From assembly GCA_039583875.1 (NCBI GenBank), contig CM077166.1, positions 90,208,564 through 90,272,563 on the forward strand: a stretch of DNA of 64,000 bases, read 5' to 3'. How positions within the stretch are numbered: position 1 is the first letter of the stretch; every line of letters starts with the position of its first letter. The translations under genes and the position numbers were made by a program. This DNA comes from Platanthera guangdongensis (lineage: Eukaryota; Streptophyta; Magnoliopsida; Asparagales; Orchidaceae). Below, one piece after another: positions 44,238 to 55,151 of the stretch. The notes below the pieces were generated by a model. That model was not told where the DNA came from. It did not search any database and saw only the letters and a program-made list of their open reading frames with translations.

Positions 44238-46175
44238 GATCTTGTTGTGCAATGATATGAAATGCTATGAATGCTATGCAATGACTCACCCATGCACACC
44301 CATGCAATTGCTATGTCGACACAGACTGTAGTTCCCACTTTTCGAGCAGGTAGCTAACCTCTCAGGCATCAGCCGCCGTGGCCAGGCGGTGATAGTAGAA
44401 CGGGCACTTCTACTACTAGGCGGGTATCACACTACTTCACCTAGGCCTCCGTACGCCTCAACGCTAAGAACACAGCAGCGGAGCCCATGCGTACTATGGC
44501 CCAGCGGGGTCTTGGGTAGGTGTGCACCAAGAACACAGCCCGAACTGGCCTTGCGTGACCCGGAAGGGGCCTCGGAAGAAAGCACGAGGACACAACCCAA
44601 CCGTTCACATGGCCGGAGGGGCCTCGGGACGTGAACACCGAGGACACAGCCCAAACCGACCAAGTCTAATTGTCAACTCCCGTCGGTGTGACGACTGGCG
44701 AGCCCGTAGACCTGCCACACTATCCTTAACCCGGGATTACGACACCGCGTGTCGACTCACACCACATGCAAACACCATATCAACACAACATGGAAGGGGC
44801 CTTGGAAGTAAACACGAGGGCACAGCCCAACCATCCATCCGCACCCTATCTCAACACAACCAAAACAAGTGGCGGTCAACACCGCACTTACGAACTTACA
44901 CAATACTACCCGTAGGGAGACAACGCTCTAAGTATTGGTCCACTAGACTCATTTCATTAGTCGAACATATCCATGGCCATGGTCTATTCATCTATATGAC
45001 TTCCCAAATGATGACAATGTAAAATAACGTAATGCGCATATAAGATCTATCACATCATCCTTTTTAGTAATATCATAACTTAAACATGAAGTGTACCATA
45101 TTCAATCTTTCAATTCCTACCAGTTCAATTCTTTTAAACAAGTTTGTTTCACAATTTGGTAATATGAAATATGATTAATAAGATACTTCAATCACACAAC
45201 AAATGATTAATCATAAGGGTTCATCCAAGGCAAGTATCTTGCATTAATAATTTCACCGAAACAAAATCCATTTTTCCTTAAGCCCAGAATCTAGGCGCAG
45301 GTTGAATCTGGACAGCAACTTCGACCGGAGATTCCCGAGGCTACAGGAATCCGGTGAAGTCGTGTAACCCCTCGATGGAAAGGTATTTCCATGGACTACA
45401 TCTTTCATATTCAGAGCTCAACCCAGATTTGACATTATCCTACTTGAAATCGGACTTGACGTCCGCTGCGTACAGAACACAGTTTCTGCATGCAGGATTT
45501 GTAAAACCCCATTTTCGTTTAGACTTTCCCGTGGCTACAGACATCACCTGAAGTCGTGCAACCACTCGTTGGAAAGGTATTTCCAAGGGCTTCAACTTTC
45601 GTGTTTATCCGAAAGCCCAGATCTGGCCTTATCCATAGGGAAAACGGCCTAGAAGATCGCTGCGCGCAGAATACAGATTCTGCGCGCATCTTAAAGGAAA
45701 ATGAACGGCATAGGTTCGTCTTCCTCCTCAAGCGATCGTTTCTAAATTTTCCAGAAATATTCTCCTCCCTTATTCAACCTCAAAGGCCATAAACTCCTCA
45801 CGAGACCATCCACCCATCGTCATATTGAAGATAAGGGGAAGGGTTGAAGAGATCTAAAGTCTAGAACACAAGTTCTAACATGGCCTAACCTAGAGATCTT
45901 CTCCTCTCCATCAAGACTCTCTTGAGTCGATGTCTCTCCTAAGGCATAACTATAGATCTAGCACCAAGGGAGAGGGTAGGAAACCCACATTGGCTCCAGC
46001 GGTACCACCATTTCTAGCCATGGATCTCGTAGTTCTCCTTGGCGGCATCTTCTCTTTCACGGCGATGGCGGATCTCCTTTGGTAAAACTTGCTTCTGCAG
46101 TTTTCCCTCTCACAGGAGTTCTCACAGGAATTAGGGGATGAAAAGAGCATGAAAACGGCTAGGGTTTTCTGTCCC

Positions 46176-46190
46176 CTATATATATAAAAT
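46176..46190 (-). promoter_or_regulatory. TATA box of G 3' LTR
   Basis: Minus strand reads ATTTTATATATATAGG, directly after the dyad array. The copy in the 5' LTR is at 54430-54444. Confidence 0.7.
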
Positions 46191-46690
46191 GTGACACGGG
46201 TAGGGACACGGCCGTGTCCTTACCCGTGTCCTGCCTGGCAAAGCGGCAACGACAGTTTCCATGTCGGTTCATTACTTGACACGGCCGTGTGCATGGCCGT
46301 GTCCTTGGCCGTATACTTCTCGGGTTGCCTCTCGACACTTCTCGTCGAGCTTAACTCGACGCACACGGGTGGGCACACGGTCGTGTCCCTACCCGTGTCC
46401 CTTGGTGTCGACACAGCTCGACGATCTCGACACGGCTCGTCGAGCTCAACTCGACGCACACGGGTAGGCACACGGCCGTGTCCCTACCGTGTCCCTTGGT
46501 GTCGACACAGCTCGACGATCTCGACACGGCTCGTCGAGCTCAACTCGACGCACACGGGTAGGCACACGGCCGTGTCCCTACCCGTGTCACTTGGTGTCGA
46601 CACAGCTCGACGATCTCGACACGGCTCGTCGAGCTCAATTCGACGCACACGGGTAGGCACACGGCCGTGTCCCTACCCGTGTCACCTCCT
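46191..46690 (-). repeat. 95-bp tandem repeat with 36-bp dyads (G 3' LTR)
   Basis: Three full 95-bp units plus a partial one at 46365-46687. Each has a dyad of two 18-base arms (ACACGGGTAGGCACACGG and its near reverse complement, one mismatch; example 46552-46587), then TGTCGACA and a CTCGACGATCTCGACACGG / CTCGTCGAGCTC segment. A looser version precedes it at 46195-46330. One unit in this LTR lacks a single C in the 3' arm. Confidence 0.93.
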
Positions 46691-46813
46691 TTTTACACTG
46701 ATTCTCCATTTCTCCACAAGTGCAGTCCAATTCCCTGCACTCTCAGGACTCAAGTCAGCCCTCCTGACTCAAAACACACAAACTAGGGGCCTAGAGCGAT
46801 TCGGGACGTTACA

Positions 46814-46852
46814 AATCCTATAAACAAAATAAAAGATTTCGTCCCCGAAATC
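46814..46852 (-). promoter_or_regulatory. Dyad GATTTCGGGGACGAAATC and 3' LTR junction of G
   Basis: The dyad is at 46835-46852 (minus strand). Between it and the LTR start TGTAACGTCCC lies TTTTATTTTGTTTATAGGATT, lacking the usual G-rich polypurine run. Confidence 0.6.
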
Positions 46853-46902
46853 AGGCTTAGGCTATGGGGAGAAGAGCATAACAGGAAACTTAACATATGC
46901 TT

Positions 46903-49900
46903 TTAAATAAGATTACCTTGAGCAAACAACTCCGGGTAGCGTTGCTGCATTAAATCCATTGGCTCCCACGTGTACTCTTCTTTCCCATGATTCGACCATA
47001 GTACCTTCACCAAGGGTACACTTTTGCGGCGCAAAGTCCTTGTCTCGCTGTCAACAATCCGCACCGGCTCTAGTCGCACAGACCTATCTGATGCCACTGC
47101 ACCATCAGTAGTGGGAATATACTGGTCGGGCCGCAACAGTGCTTTTCGAAGCGACGACACATGGAACACGTCGTGGAGATTTTCTAGTTCTGGTGGTAAC
47201 TCCAACCGATAGGCCAACGGGCCAATCCTTTCCAATATAGTATAAGGCCCAACATACCTTGGGCTGAGCTTTTTCACTCCACGCACCCGCGACACTCCAT
47301 GCATCGGCCGAATCTTGAGGAACACTTTTTCTCCCACCTGGAACTCCACCATCCGATGCTTTTTATTATAATATTTCGCCTGTCGACTTTGAGCCTCCAA
47401 CATGCGATCCCGTATCAATCTGACCGCCGCATCAGTATCATCTATATATTCGTTCCCCAATGCCTTCGGATCTTCATCTTGCACCCAAGACAAGGGAGTC
47501 CTGCACCTTCTTCCGTAAAGGGCTTCATGGGGCGCCATGCCGATGCTTGCCTGATGGCTATTATTATAGGAGAATTCCACTAGTGGCAAGAGCCTTTCCC
47601 ATGGCTCTCCTCTGTCCAACACACATAACCTCAATAAATCCTCCAGTGTTCTGATGGTCCGCTCTGACTGCCCGTCCGTCTGTGGGTGAAATGCGGTACT
47701 AAAGGTTAGGCGTGAGCCCAAATACGCCTGTACCGCCTTCCACTCATTGGATGTAAACCGACCATCCCGATCTGAAACAATTGTCTTGGGCACGCCATGA
47801 TACCGTACAAATTGCTCCACGAAAAGGCATACCAAAACATCCACGTGTGCTTCCTTCTTCATTGGAATGAACCGGGCCACCTTTGTCAGTCGATCCACAA
47901 TAACCCATACTGAATCATTCCCAGAGCGGGAACGAGGTAACCCATGAACAAAGTCCATGGAGATATCCTCGAACTTCCATTCGGGGATGGGCAATGACTG
48001 CAACAAACCACCGGGACTCCTGCATTCAGCCTTCACTCTTTGGCAAGCTTCGCAATGTGTAACATAGTAGCGAACATCTTTCTTCATTCCCGGCCAACAC
48101 ATGGTCTTCCGCAATCCGGCGTACATCTTAGCAATACCAGGGTGCACTGAATATTGAGAGGAATGTGCCTCTCTCAAGATATCCTCCCGAATTTTGCCGC
48201 CCTTGGGAATATAGAGTCGGCCACGAAAATAAATGAGGCCGTCTTTGAGTGTGTACTCATCGGTGGTCCCATCTTCAATTGCCTTGATTGCCGGGGCCAA
48301 GGCCGCATCCATTCCTTGCTCCACCCGAATCCGATCTCGGATATCACAAACTATGCTCATGTTGGCCAAATACTCCGCATACTCTGCCGAAGGATCCTTG
48401 AATACTAGAGTAATTTCCATCTCCTCGATCATCCGAGCCAACTCCATGCTCATCAGCCGAGACTCTGGGCTAGAGCCTGGCACTTTTCTACTCAAGGCAT
48501 CGGCTACCGAGTTCGCTTTCCCGGGGTGGTAGTTCATGGTGAACTCGTAGTCGCATAGAAATTCCAACCACCGCCGTTGTCTCAGGTTCAACTCCTTCTG
48601 AGTGTGAACATACTTCAAGTTTTTGTGATCGGAAAAGATCTCGCAGTGCACGCCATATAAATAATGCCTCCAGACTTTCAAAGCGAACACCACTGCTCCC
48701 AACTCCAAATCATGAACCGGGTAATTGATTTCATGTTTCTTTAACTGCCTTGAAGCATAAGCGATCACATGCCCGTGCTGCATCAGCACCGCTCCCATCC
48801 CTTGATATGATGCGTCTGTGTAAACTTGGAATCCTTCCTTCCCAGACGGAAGTGCAAGGATGGGGGCGGAGGTAAGCCTATCTTTCAATTCTTGAAATGC
48901 CTCTTCACATTGAGGTGTCCACTCAAATGGCACACCCTTCTTCGTCAAGGAGGTAAGAGGAAGGGCAATCTTGGAAAAACCTTTCACGAACTTGCGGTAG
49001 TAGCCAGCAAGTCCAAGAAAGCTTCGTACATCAGCCGCCGACTTCAAGGGCGACCACTCCTTCACGGCCCGCACCTTTGCTGGATCCACTGCTAACCCTG
49101 CTCCACTGATCACATGCCCCAAGAAGGCAACCTCCTTAAGCCAGAATTCACACTTGCTAAACTTGGCATACAAGGCATGCTCCTTCAATTTCTTCAAAAC
49201 CAAGGTCAGGTGCTCGACATGCTCCTCCTCCATCTTTGAGTAGACCAAGATGTCGTCGATGAAAACAATGACGAAGATGTCCAAATACGGTTCAAACACC
49301 TTGTTCATCAAACTCATGAAGGCCGAAGGGGCATTTGTGAGCCCAAACGGCATTACTGTGAACTCATACAAACCATATCTCGAACTGAATGCTGTTTTCT
49401 GAATGTCCCCCTCATGTATCCTCAACTGATAGTACCCGGAGCGCAAATCCAATTTAGAAAACCAATGTGCTCCCACTAGTTGATCGAACAACTCATCGAT
49501 CCGCGGTAGTGGATAAGTGTTCCGCACCGTCAACCGATTGAGTTCCCGATAATCTATGCACAATCGCAGTGTTCCATCCTTCTTCTTCACGAACAGCACA
49601 GGGGCTCCCCATGGTGATGAACTGGGGCGAACGAACCCTGAATCCACCAGTTCTTGCAATTGAACTCTAAACTCCGCGAGTTCTTTCGGAGCCATTCTGT
49701 ACGGAGCCTTGGATACAGGCTTGGCACCTGGTACTAGATTGATCTGGAAGTCAACCTCTCTATGCGGAGGTAATACTGGTAGCTTCTCAGGAAATACCTC
49801 AGGAAAATCCCGCACTACCCGTACATCCTTTAATTCCAACGCTGCTTCCTTCAACTCGAACCAGATCATGAAGACCTCATCCCCCTTCATATGAGCCTTT

Positions 49901-50294
49901 ACAGCCTGAATAGAAGATAATATCATACGTGGCGTGAAGCCAATACCTTGGAAGATGACGTCAGAGTCTCCATGCCTCAAATAGATCCGTTTCTCCGCGC
50001 AGTCGATCCTCGCGAAGTGCCAGTCCAGCCATGCCATGCCCAAAATGATGTCAAACTCCGGCATTCTCAGAACCGTGGCCGGCGTGTCAAAGGCCTTCCC
50101 ATCAATAAATAACTCCAACTCGCACTTGGCGGTTGCGATCATCTCTGAGCCGTCCGGAAGGCGTACACGTCGGGCTATGCCAGTGAAGTACTGTACATCC
50201 CCCATGTCTTTTATGAAATCCTCGGACACAAAGGAGTGTGAGGCACCGGTATCGAACAGCGCATAGGCTGTCTTCCCGCCAATAATCACGGTGC
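46903..50294 (-). CDS. G pol: protease, RT, RNase H, integrase, chromodomain (exon 2)
   Basis: One open frame of about 1128 codons. Numbering from the GTG at 50289: protease DTGASHSF with DTG at 13-15 and ILGMAW near 82-87; RT with [10 protein letters not shown] at 241-250 and catalytic FIDD at 343-346; RNase H with D492, E529 and D554; integrase zinc residues H709, H716, C746 and C749; catalytic D779, D840 and E876 (a D-35-E spacing); GPY/F-type module near 1010-1050; chromodomain about 1083-1115 with VPLVKVLW and [10 protein letters not shown]. Nothing essential is missing. There is no ATG before the protease core; translation therefore needs fusion to gag, which removal of 50295-50389 provides in frame (total 1498 codons). 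The product copies and integrates the element in the nucleus and cytoplasmic particles. Confidence 0.93.
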
Positions 50295-50389
50295 CTAAGT
50301 ACCAACAACCAAAACTTATTGCTAGTGGCTAGTAAGTTCTAATCAATTCAAGTTAGACCATGCAAATATGTAAATAAATTAAATCATAC
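50295..50389 (-). other. Probable 95-nt spliceable intron between gag and pol of G
   Basis: Donor GCAG/GTATGATTTAA, acceptor GGTACTTAG/GCACCG, AT-rich body, and a CTAAC branch-like site (GGTCTAACTTG). Splicing gives [12 protein letters not shown] and restores one continuous gag-pol frame. Unspliced RNA would stop two codons into the intron, giving Gag alone. This offers a simple way to set the Gag to Gag-Pol ratio (inference). Confidence 0.65.
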
Positions 50390-51494
50390 CTGCAATCACA
50401 TCTTGTGGGTTCCGTTCCTGCGCCATGTCAAGCGCGTACACCTGATCCCGGGCTGGTCCGGGGTTTCCTCTTGGCGGTCCTCGTCCTCGACCGCGCATAT
50501 ATCCTCGCCCTCGTGGAGCTGCTGGAGGGAGAGCAGGAGGGAGAGCAGGAGGGAGAGCAGGAGGGGCGTTCCCATATAGTTGCGGGCAAAAACGCCGGAT
50601 GTGGCCCGGCTGGTTGCATTCGAAGCACACCAGACCACGACGCCCTTCAGGTTGTTGAAATCGCTGATGCTGTGGGGGTGGAGGCAACGCAGGCGGCTGC
50701 GGAACTGGATGCTCCACCCTATAGTTTCGGTGGACACGCCTGCCACCTCTTTGATAACCTCTTCCTCCTCTGAAGTCCCGTCTCCTTCTATTACTTGGGC
50801 CGGCTTCCATCACGTCCTCCGCAGGCCTCTTGCTACATCCCATGTGGTCTGCCTCCAATCTTTTCGCCATATCAATGATCTCCGCCAAGCTACCATCCGC
50901 TATAAACAAAAGGGACTGCCTTAGGGGATCTCGCAGCCCTTTATAGAAGCGCTTGGCATAACCTCTGTCATCCAACTCATAAGAATCTGCAAACCTTGCG
51001 AGATGCTGGAATTCCCGCTGGTATTCTGTAACCGACTTTGATCCCTGCTTTAGTAGAAGGAACCTCTGCTCAAGCTCATCTCGGGCCGAAGTAGGGATAA
51101 AGTGCTCCAAGAAAACACCCGAGAATTCATTCCAACTTATCTCCGTGTAGATCCGGCCTTGGAAGGTAGAGCCCATGAGGGACTTCCACCACCTCTTCGC
51201 ATGTAAGTCCAAGACGGACACTGCCAATGTCAATGCCATGTTGGCTGGGCAACGGATACCGGCCAACAACTCCTGTATCGTGTCTAGCCATTCCTCTGTA
51301 CGTACGGCTGACTCCGTCCCCAGGTAGACGGGAGGGGAGAGAGCCCAGAAGGTGCTCAGCCAGTTGGAGCTCGGGGCCTGTTGTTGCACCGGAGCCTGCT
51401 GAGCCTTAAAAGCATCCAGAATGGCGGTGAGCGTCTGCCCCAACTCAGACTGTTGGAACTGAGTCGGTATGGGAGGGGTAAGAGTACCCCCCAT
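50390..51494 (-). CDS. G gag (exon 1)
   Basis: 371 codons unspliced, starting MGGTLTPPIPTQ at 51494. The capsid-type domain (about residues 50-215) has WLSTFWALSPPVYLGTES, EEWLDTIQ, FSGVFLEHFIPTSARDE and AKRFYKGLRDPLRQ. A basic region follows (NRRRRDFRGGRGYQRGGRR), then a CCHC zinc knuckle CFECNQPGHIRRFC, a proline-rich ALPPALPPALPP repeat encoded by a 15-bp minisatellite (about 50522-50570), and an RG-rich tail. Gag packages element RNA and builds particles. No stop or frameshift. Confidence 0.93.
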
Positions 51495-51708
51495 CGGCTC
51501 AACATGCAGTGGAACCTACACATACATGACAAATTTGTGGTCAGGTTGGCTAAACTTAAGGTCAAAGTTGGACAACTTAATGTGAATTACATATGGGCAC
51601 ACCACTGCTTCCGCTAAGTCAGTTTGTCCCCAAACTGACTAACCAAACGGGGGTGGCACCATTGTTGAATGACTTCTTAGTTGAGGATCGTGGCAAACTG
51701 ATACCATT
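51495..51708 (-). promoter_or_regulatory. G leader and primer-binding site
   Basis: Minus strand TGGTATCAG at 51706-51698, two bases inside the 5' LTR, fits initiator tRNA-Met. The following 200 bases to the gag ATG hold no other clear feature. Confidence 0.85.
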
Positions 51709-52391
51709 TGTAAGACCCCCCCTCCCCGGATCCCAAAACACGGCACGAAGGGGGAGTCTTATGCCCGGAACAGCCGCCTTGCGGTAGCATTAGCACACGG
51801 GCTAACCTGTACCACAAGACGCCTATTCCGCAGGCTGAAACCATATCAATATATCATGCCAACCCAACCAAATAAATAAGCAAGAGAAGTCAAAATCCAC
51901 ACTAAGTATGATGTCCAAATACAATAATAAAGAGAAGCTAAAACATGCTTCTACAATATATTAGAGTACAGCTAATCAATGCCCAAACGGGCTACATCAG
52001 AGTAAGCAAAACACTAACATCGGTAACAGACGGTATCGACGGCACCGTCACGTCAGGCCCTGTCGTCCTGGCCTGGCTGTCCTGCTGCGTAGTCTGCGGC
52101 TGCTCTACCTGCGGCGTGACCTCCTAAAAAGGAAGACGTAGCAACCGTTAGTCGAAACGACTAAGTGGTTTCACATCCGCTCCCCCGGCGACTCCTCGGC
52201 ACCGGGCGGAGAAAGAGAAACAAGGGCACAATATATATCAGTAAGTATAAAAGTACAATCAGGTGACAAGGTACATGAGTATCAATGTATAACTAGCAGT
52301 TCTACAAAAGCTATCAATATGTAAACTAACAATTCTACAAGAGCCATCAAGGTATAATAACAAGTGTAAGAAAGCTTCAGCAGGAAAGTAA

Positions 52392-52491
52392 CTTAACTTA
52401 TAAGAATGCCCATACAAACTTATAAGTTAAGGATCGGGTTGCATAAAGTAACTCATCGTATAAGAGTGCCCATACAAACTTATACGATGAG
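52392..52491 (-). other. Tandem hairpin pair in G 5' LTR
   Basis: Identical to 44138-44237, both stems perfect. Confidence 0.85.
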
Positions 52492-54429
52492 GATCTTGTT
52501 GTGCAATGATATGAAATGCTATGAATGCTATGCAATGACTCACCCATGCACACCCATGCAATTGCTATGTCGACACAGACTGTAGTTCCCACTTTTCGAG
52601 CAGGTAGCTAACCTCTCAGGCATCAGCCGCCGTGGCCAGGCGGTGACAGTAGAACAGGCACTTCTACTACTAGGCGGGTATCACACTACTTCACCTAGGC
52701 CTCCGTACGCCTCAACGCTAAGAACACAGCAGCGGAGCCCATGCGTACTATGGCCCAGCGGGGTCTTGGGTAGGTGTGCACCAAGAACACAGCCCGAACT
52801 GGCCTTGCGTGACCCGGAAGGGGCCTCGGAAGAAAGCACGAGGACACAGCCCAACCGTTCACATGGCCGGAGGGGCCTCGGGACGTGAACACCGAGGACA
52901 CAGCCCAAACCGACCAAGTCTAACTGTCAACTCCCGTCGGTGTGACGACTGGCGAGCCCGTAGACCTGCCACACTATCCTTAACCCGGGATTACGACACC
53001 GCGTGTCGACTCACACCACATGCAAACACCATATCAACACAACATGGAAGGGGCCTCGGAAGTAAACACGAGGGCACAGCCCAACCATCCATCCGCACCC
53101 TATCTCAACACAACCAAAACAAGTGGCGGTCAACACCGCACTTACGAACTTACACAATACTACCCGTAGGGAGACAACGCTCTAAGTATTGGTCCACTAG
53201 ACTCATTTCATTAGTCGAACATATCCATGGCCATGGTCTATTCATCTATATGACTTCCCAAATGATGACAATGTAAAATAACGTAATGCGCATATAAGAT
53301 CTATCACATCATCCTTTTTAGTAATATCATAACTTAAACATGAAGTGTACCATATTCAATCTTTCAATTCCTACCAGTTCAATTCTTTTAAACAAGTTTG
53401 TTTCACAATTTGGTAATATGAAATATGATTAATAAGATACTTCAATCACACAACAAATGATTAATCATAAGGGTTCATCCAAGGCAAGTATCTTGCATTA
53501 ATAATTTCACCGAAACAAAATCCATTTTTCCTTAAGCCCAGAATTTAGGCGCAGGTTGAATCTGGACAGCAACTTCGACCGGAGATTCCCGAGGCTACAG
53601 GAATCCGGTGAAGTCGTGTAACCCCTCGATGGAAAGGTATTTCCATGGACTACATCTTTCATATTCAGAGCTCAACCCAGATTTGACATTATCCTACTTG
53701 AAATCGGACTTGAAGTCCGCTGCGTACAGAACACAGTTTCTGCATGCAGGATTTGTAAAACCCCATTTTCGTTTAGACTTTCCCGTGGCTACAGACATCA
53801 CCTGAAGTCGTGCAACCACTCGTTGGAAAGGTATTTCCAAGGGCTTCAACTTTCGTGTTTAGCCGAAAGCCCAGATCTGGCCTTATCCATAGGGAAAATG
53901 GCCTAGAAGATCGCTGCGCGCAGAATACAGATTCTGCGCGCATCTTAAAGGAAAATGAACGGCATAGGTTCGTCTTCCTCCTCAAGCGATCGTTTCTAAA
54001 TTTTCCAGAAATATTCTCCTCCCTTATTCAACCTCAAAGGCCATAAACTCCTCACGAGACCATCCACCCATCGTCATATTGAAGATAAGGGGAAGGGTTG
54101 AAGAGATCTAAAGTCTAGAACACAAGTTCTAACATGGCCTAACCTAGAGATCTTCTCCTCTCCATCAAGACTCTCTTGAGTCGATGTCTCTCCTAAGGCA
54201 TAACTATAGATCTAGTACCAAGGGAGAGGGTAGGAAACTCACATTGGCTCCAGCGGTACCACCATTTCTAGCCATGGATCTCGTAGTTCTCCTTGGCGGA
54301 ATCTTCTCTTTCACGACGATGGCGGATCTCCTATGGTAAAACTTGCTTCTGCAGTTTTCCCTCTCACAGGAGTTCTCACAGGAATTAGGGAATGAAAAGA
54401 GCATGAAAACGGCTAGGGTTTTCTGTCCC

Positions 54430-54444
54430 CTATATATATAAAAT
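54430..54444 (-). promoter_or_regulatory. TATA box of G 5' LTR
   Basis: Minus strand ATTTTATATATATAGG. This copy would drive transcription of G. Confidence 0.7.
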
Positions 54445-54942
54445 GTGATACGGGTAGGGACACGGCCGTGTCCTTACCCGTGTCCTGCCTGGCGAAGCGG
54501 CAACGACAGTTTCCGTGTCGGTTCATTACTTGACACGGCCGTGTGCATGGCCGTGTCCTTGGCCGTGTACTTCTCGGGTTGCCTCTCGACACTTCTCGTC
54601 GAGCTTAACTCGACGCACACGGGTGGGCACACGGCCGTGTCCCTACCCGTGTCCCTTGGTGTCGACACAGCTCGACGATCTCGACACGGCTCGTCGAGCT
54701 CAACTCGACGCACACGGGTAGGCACACGGCCGTGTCCCTACCCGTGTCCCTTGGTGTCGACACAGCTCGACGATCTCGACACGGCTCGTCGAGCTCAACT
54801 CGACGCACACGGGTAGGCACACGGCCGTGTCCCTACCCGTGTCACTTGGTGTCGACACAGCTCGACGATCTCGACACGGCTCGTCGAGCTCAATTCGACG
54901 CACACGGGTAGGCACACGGCCGTGTCCCTACCCGTGTCACCT
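54445..54942 (-). repeat. 95-bp dyad repeat array in G 5' LTR
   Basis: Same three full units plus a partial as in the other LTR. Here the complete CTACCCGTGTC arm is kept in all units. Confidence 0.93.
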
Positions 54943-55068
54943 CCTTTTTACACTGATTCTCCATTTCTCCACAAGTGCAGTCCAATTCCCTGCACTCTCA
55001 GGACTCAAGTCAACCCTCCTGACTCAAAACACACACACTAGGGGCCTAGAGCGATTCGGGACGTTACA

Positions 55069-55073
55069 GTACA
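55069..55073. repeat. Target site duplication of G, right copy (GTACA)
   Basis: GTACA directly after the TTACA end of G. Confidence 0.95.
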
Positions 55074-55146
55074 CGCCCTGGGACACGCCCGTGTCCTAGG
55101 CCGTGTCACCCAAATTTTGTCCTGCTGAGAAAATCGGGCTGTTACA
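55074..55146 (-). repeat. 5' LTR of F, remaining part
   Basis: Continues the dyad array (CGCCCTGGGACACGCCCGTG) to the LTR terminus GGCTGTTACA. Matches 36108-36180. Confidence 0.93.
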
Positions 55147-55151
55147 TGATA
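55147..55151. repeat. Target site duplication of F, right copy (TGATA)
   Basis: TGATA directly after the end of F, beginning the resumed 3' LTR of E. Confidence 0.95.

Larger units (their letters stand above)
43456..46813 (-). repeat. 3' LTR of G
   Basis: Plus-strand ends TGTAAGACCCCCC and CGGGACGTTACA. In transcription order it holds the 95-bp dyad array (46685 down to 46190), a TATA box (46176-46190), about 1.9 kb of leader-like DNA, a hairpin pair (44138-44237) and the end GGGGTCTTACA, shared with E's LTR end. Confidence 0.95.
43456..55068 (-). mobile_element. Chromovirus G (Tekay/Del type), complete and apparently intact
   Basis: 11,613 bp, minus oriented, flanked by GTACA duplications. 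LTRs 43456-46813 and 51709-55068 are 3358 and 3360 bp with about 28 differences by eye (near 0.8%). Internal DNA is 4895 bp with a primer site, gag, intron-like spacer and a full pol. It sits in the dyad array of F's 5' LTR. It is the youngest layer of the nest and the only candidate for recent activity in the window. Confidence 0.95.
51709..55068 (-). repeat. 5' LTR of G
   Basis: Near-identical to 43456-46813. The differences include a one-base insertion near 52185 and an intact extra C in one 95-bp unit. No segment is missing. Confidence 0.95.
33739..55146 (-). mobile_element. Chromovirus F (Tekay/Del type), inserted in E's 3' LTR
   Basis: Minus-oriented element with 3' LTR 33739-36180, pol 36266-39667, gag-pol intron-like gap, gag 39759-40881, primer site 41087-41095 and 5' LTR 41100-43455 plus 55074-55146. 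Flanked by perfect TGATA duplications. Its 5' LTR is split by element G. LTRs differ by roughly 4-5% in the first 600 bases (hand count), so F is younger than E and older than G. Several stops and frameshifts make it non-autonomous today. Confidence 0.93.

Noticed and set aside
44389..45022. Frames on both strands in the G LTRs (44389-45022 and 52643-53276)
   Set aside because: Identical because the LTRs are nearly identical, not because of protein constraint; no recognisable domain.
46191..46823. Open frame of 210 codons on the plus strand (Thr/Pro/Cys/Arg-rich repeats)
   Set aside because: It is the translation of the 95-bp dyad array; similar frames exist in other reading frames and on the other strand, with no start context or conservation as protein.
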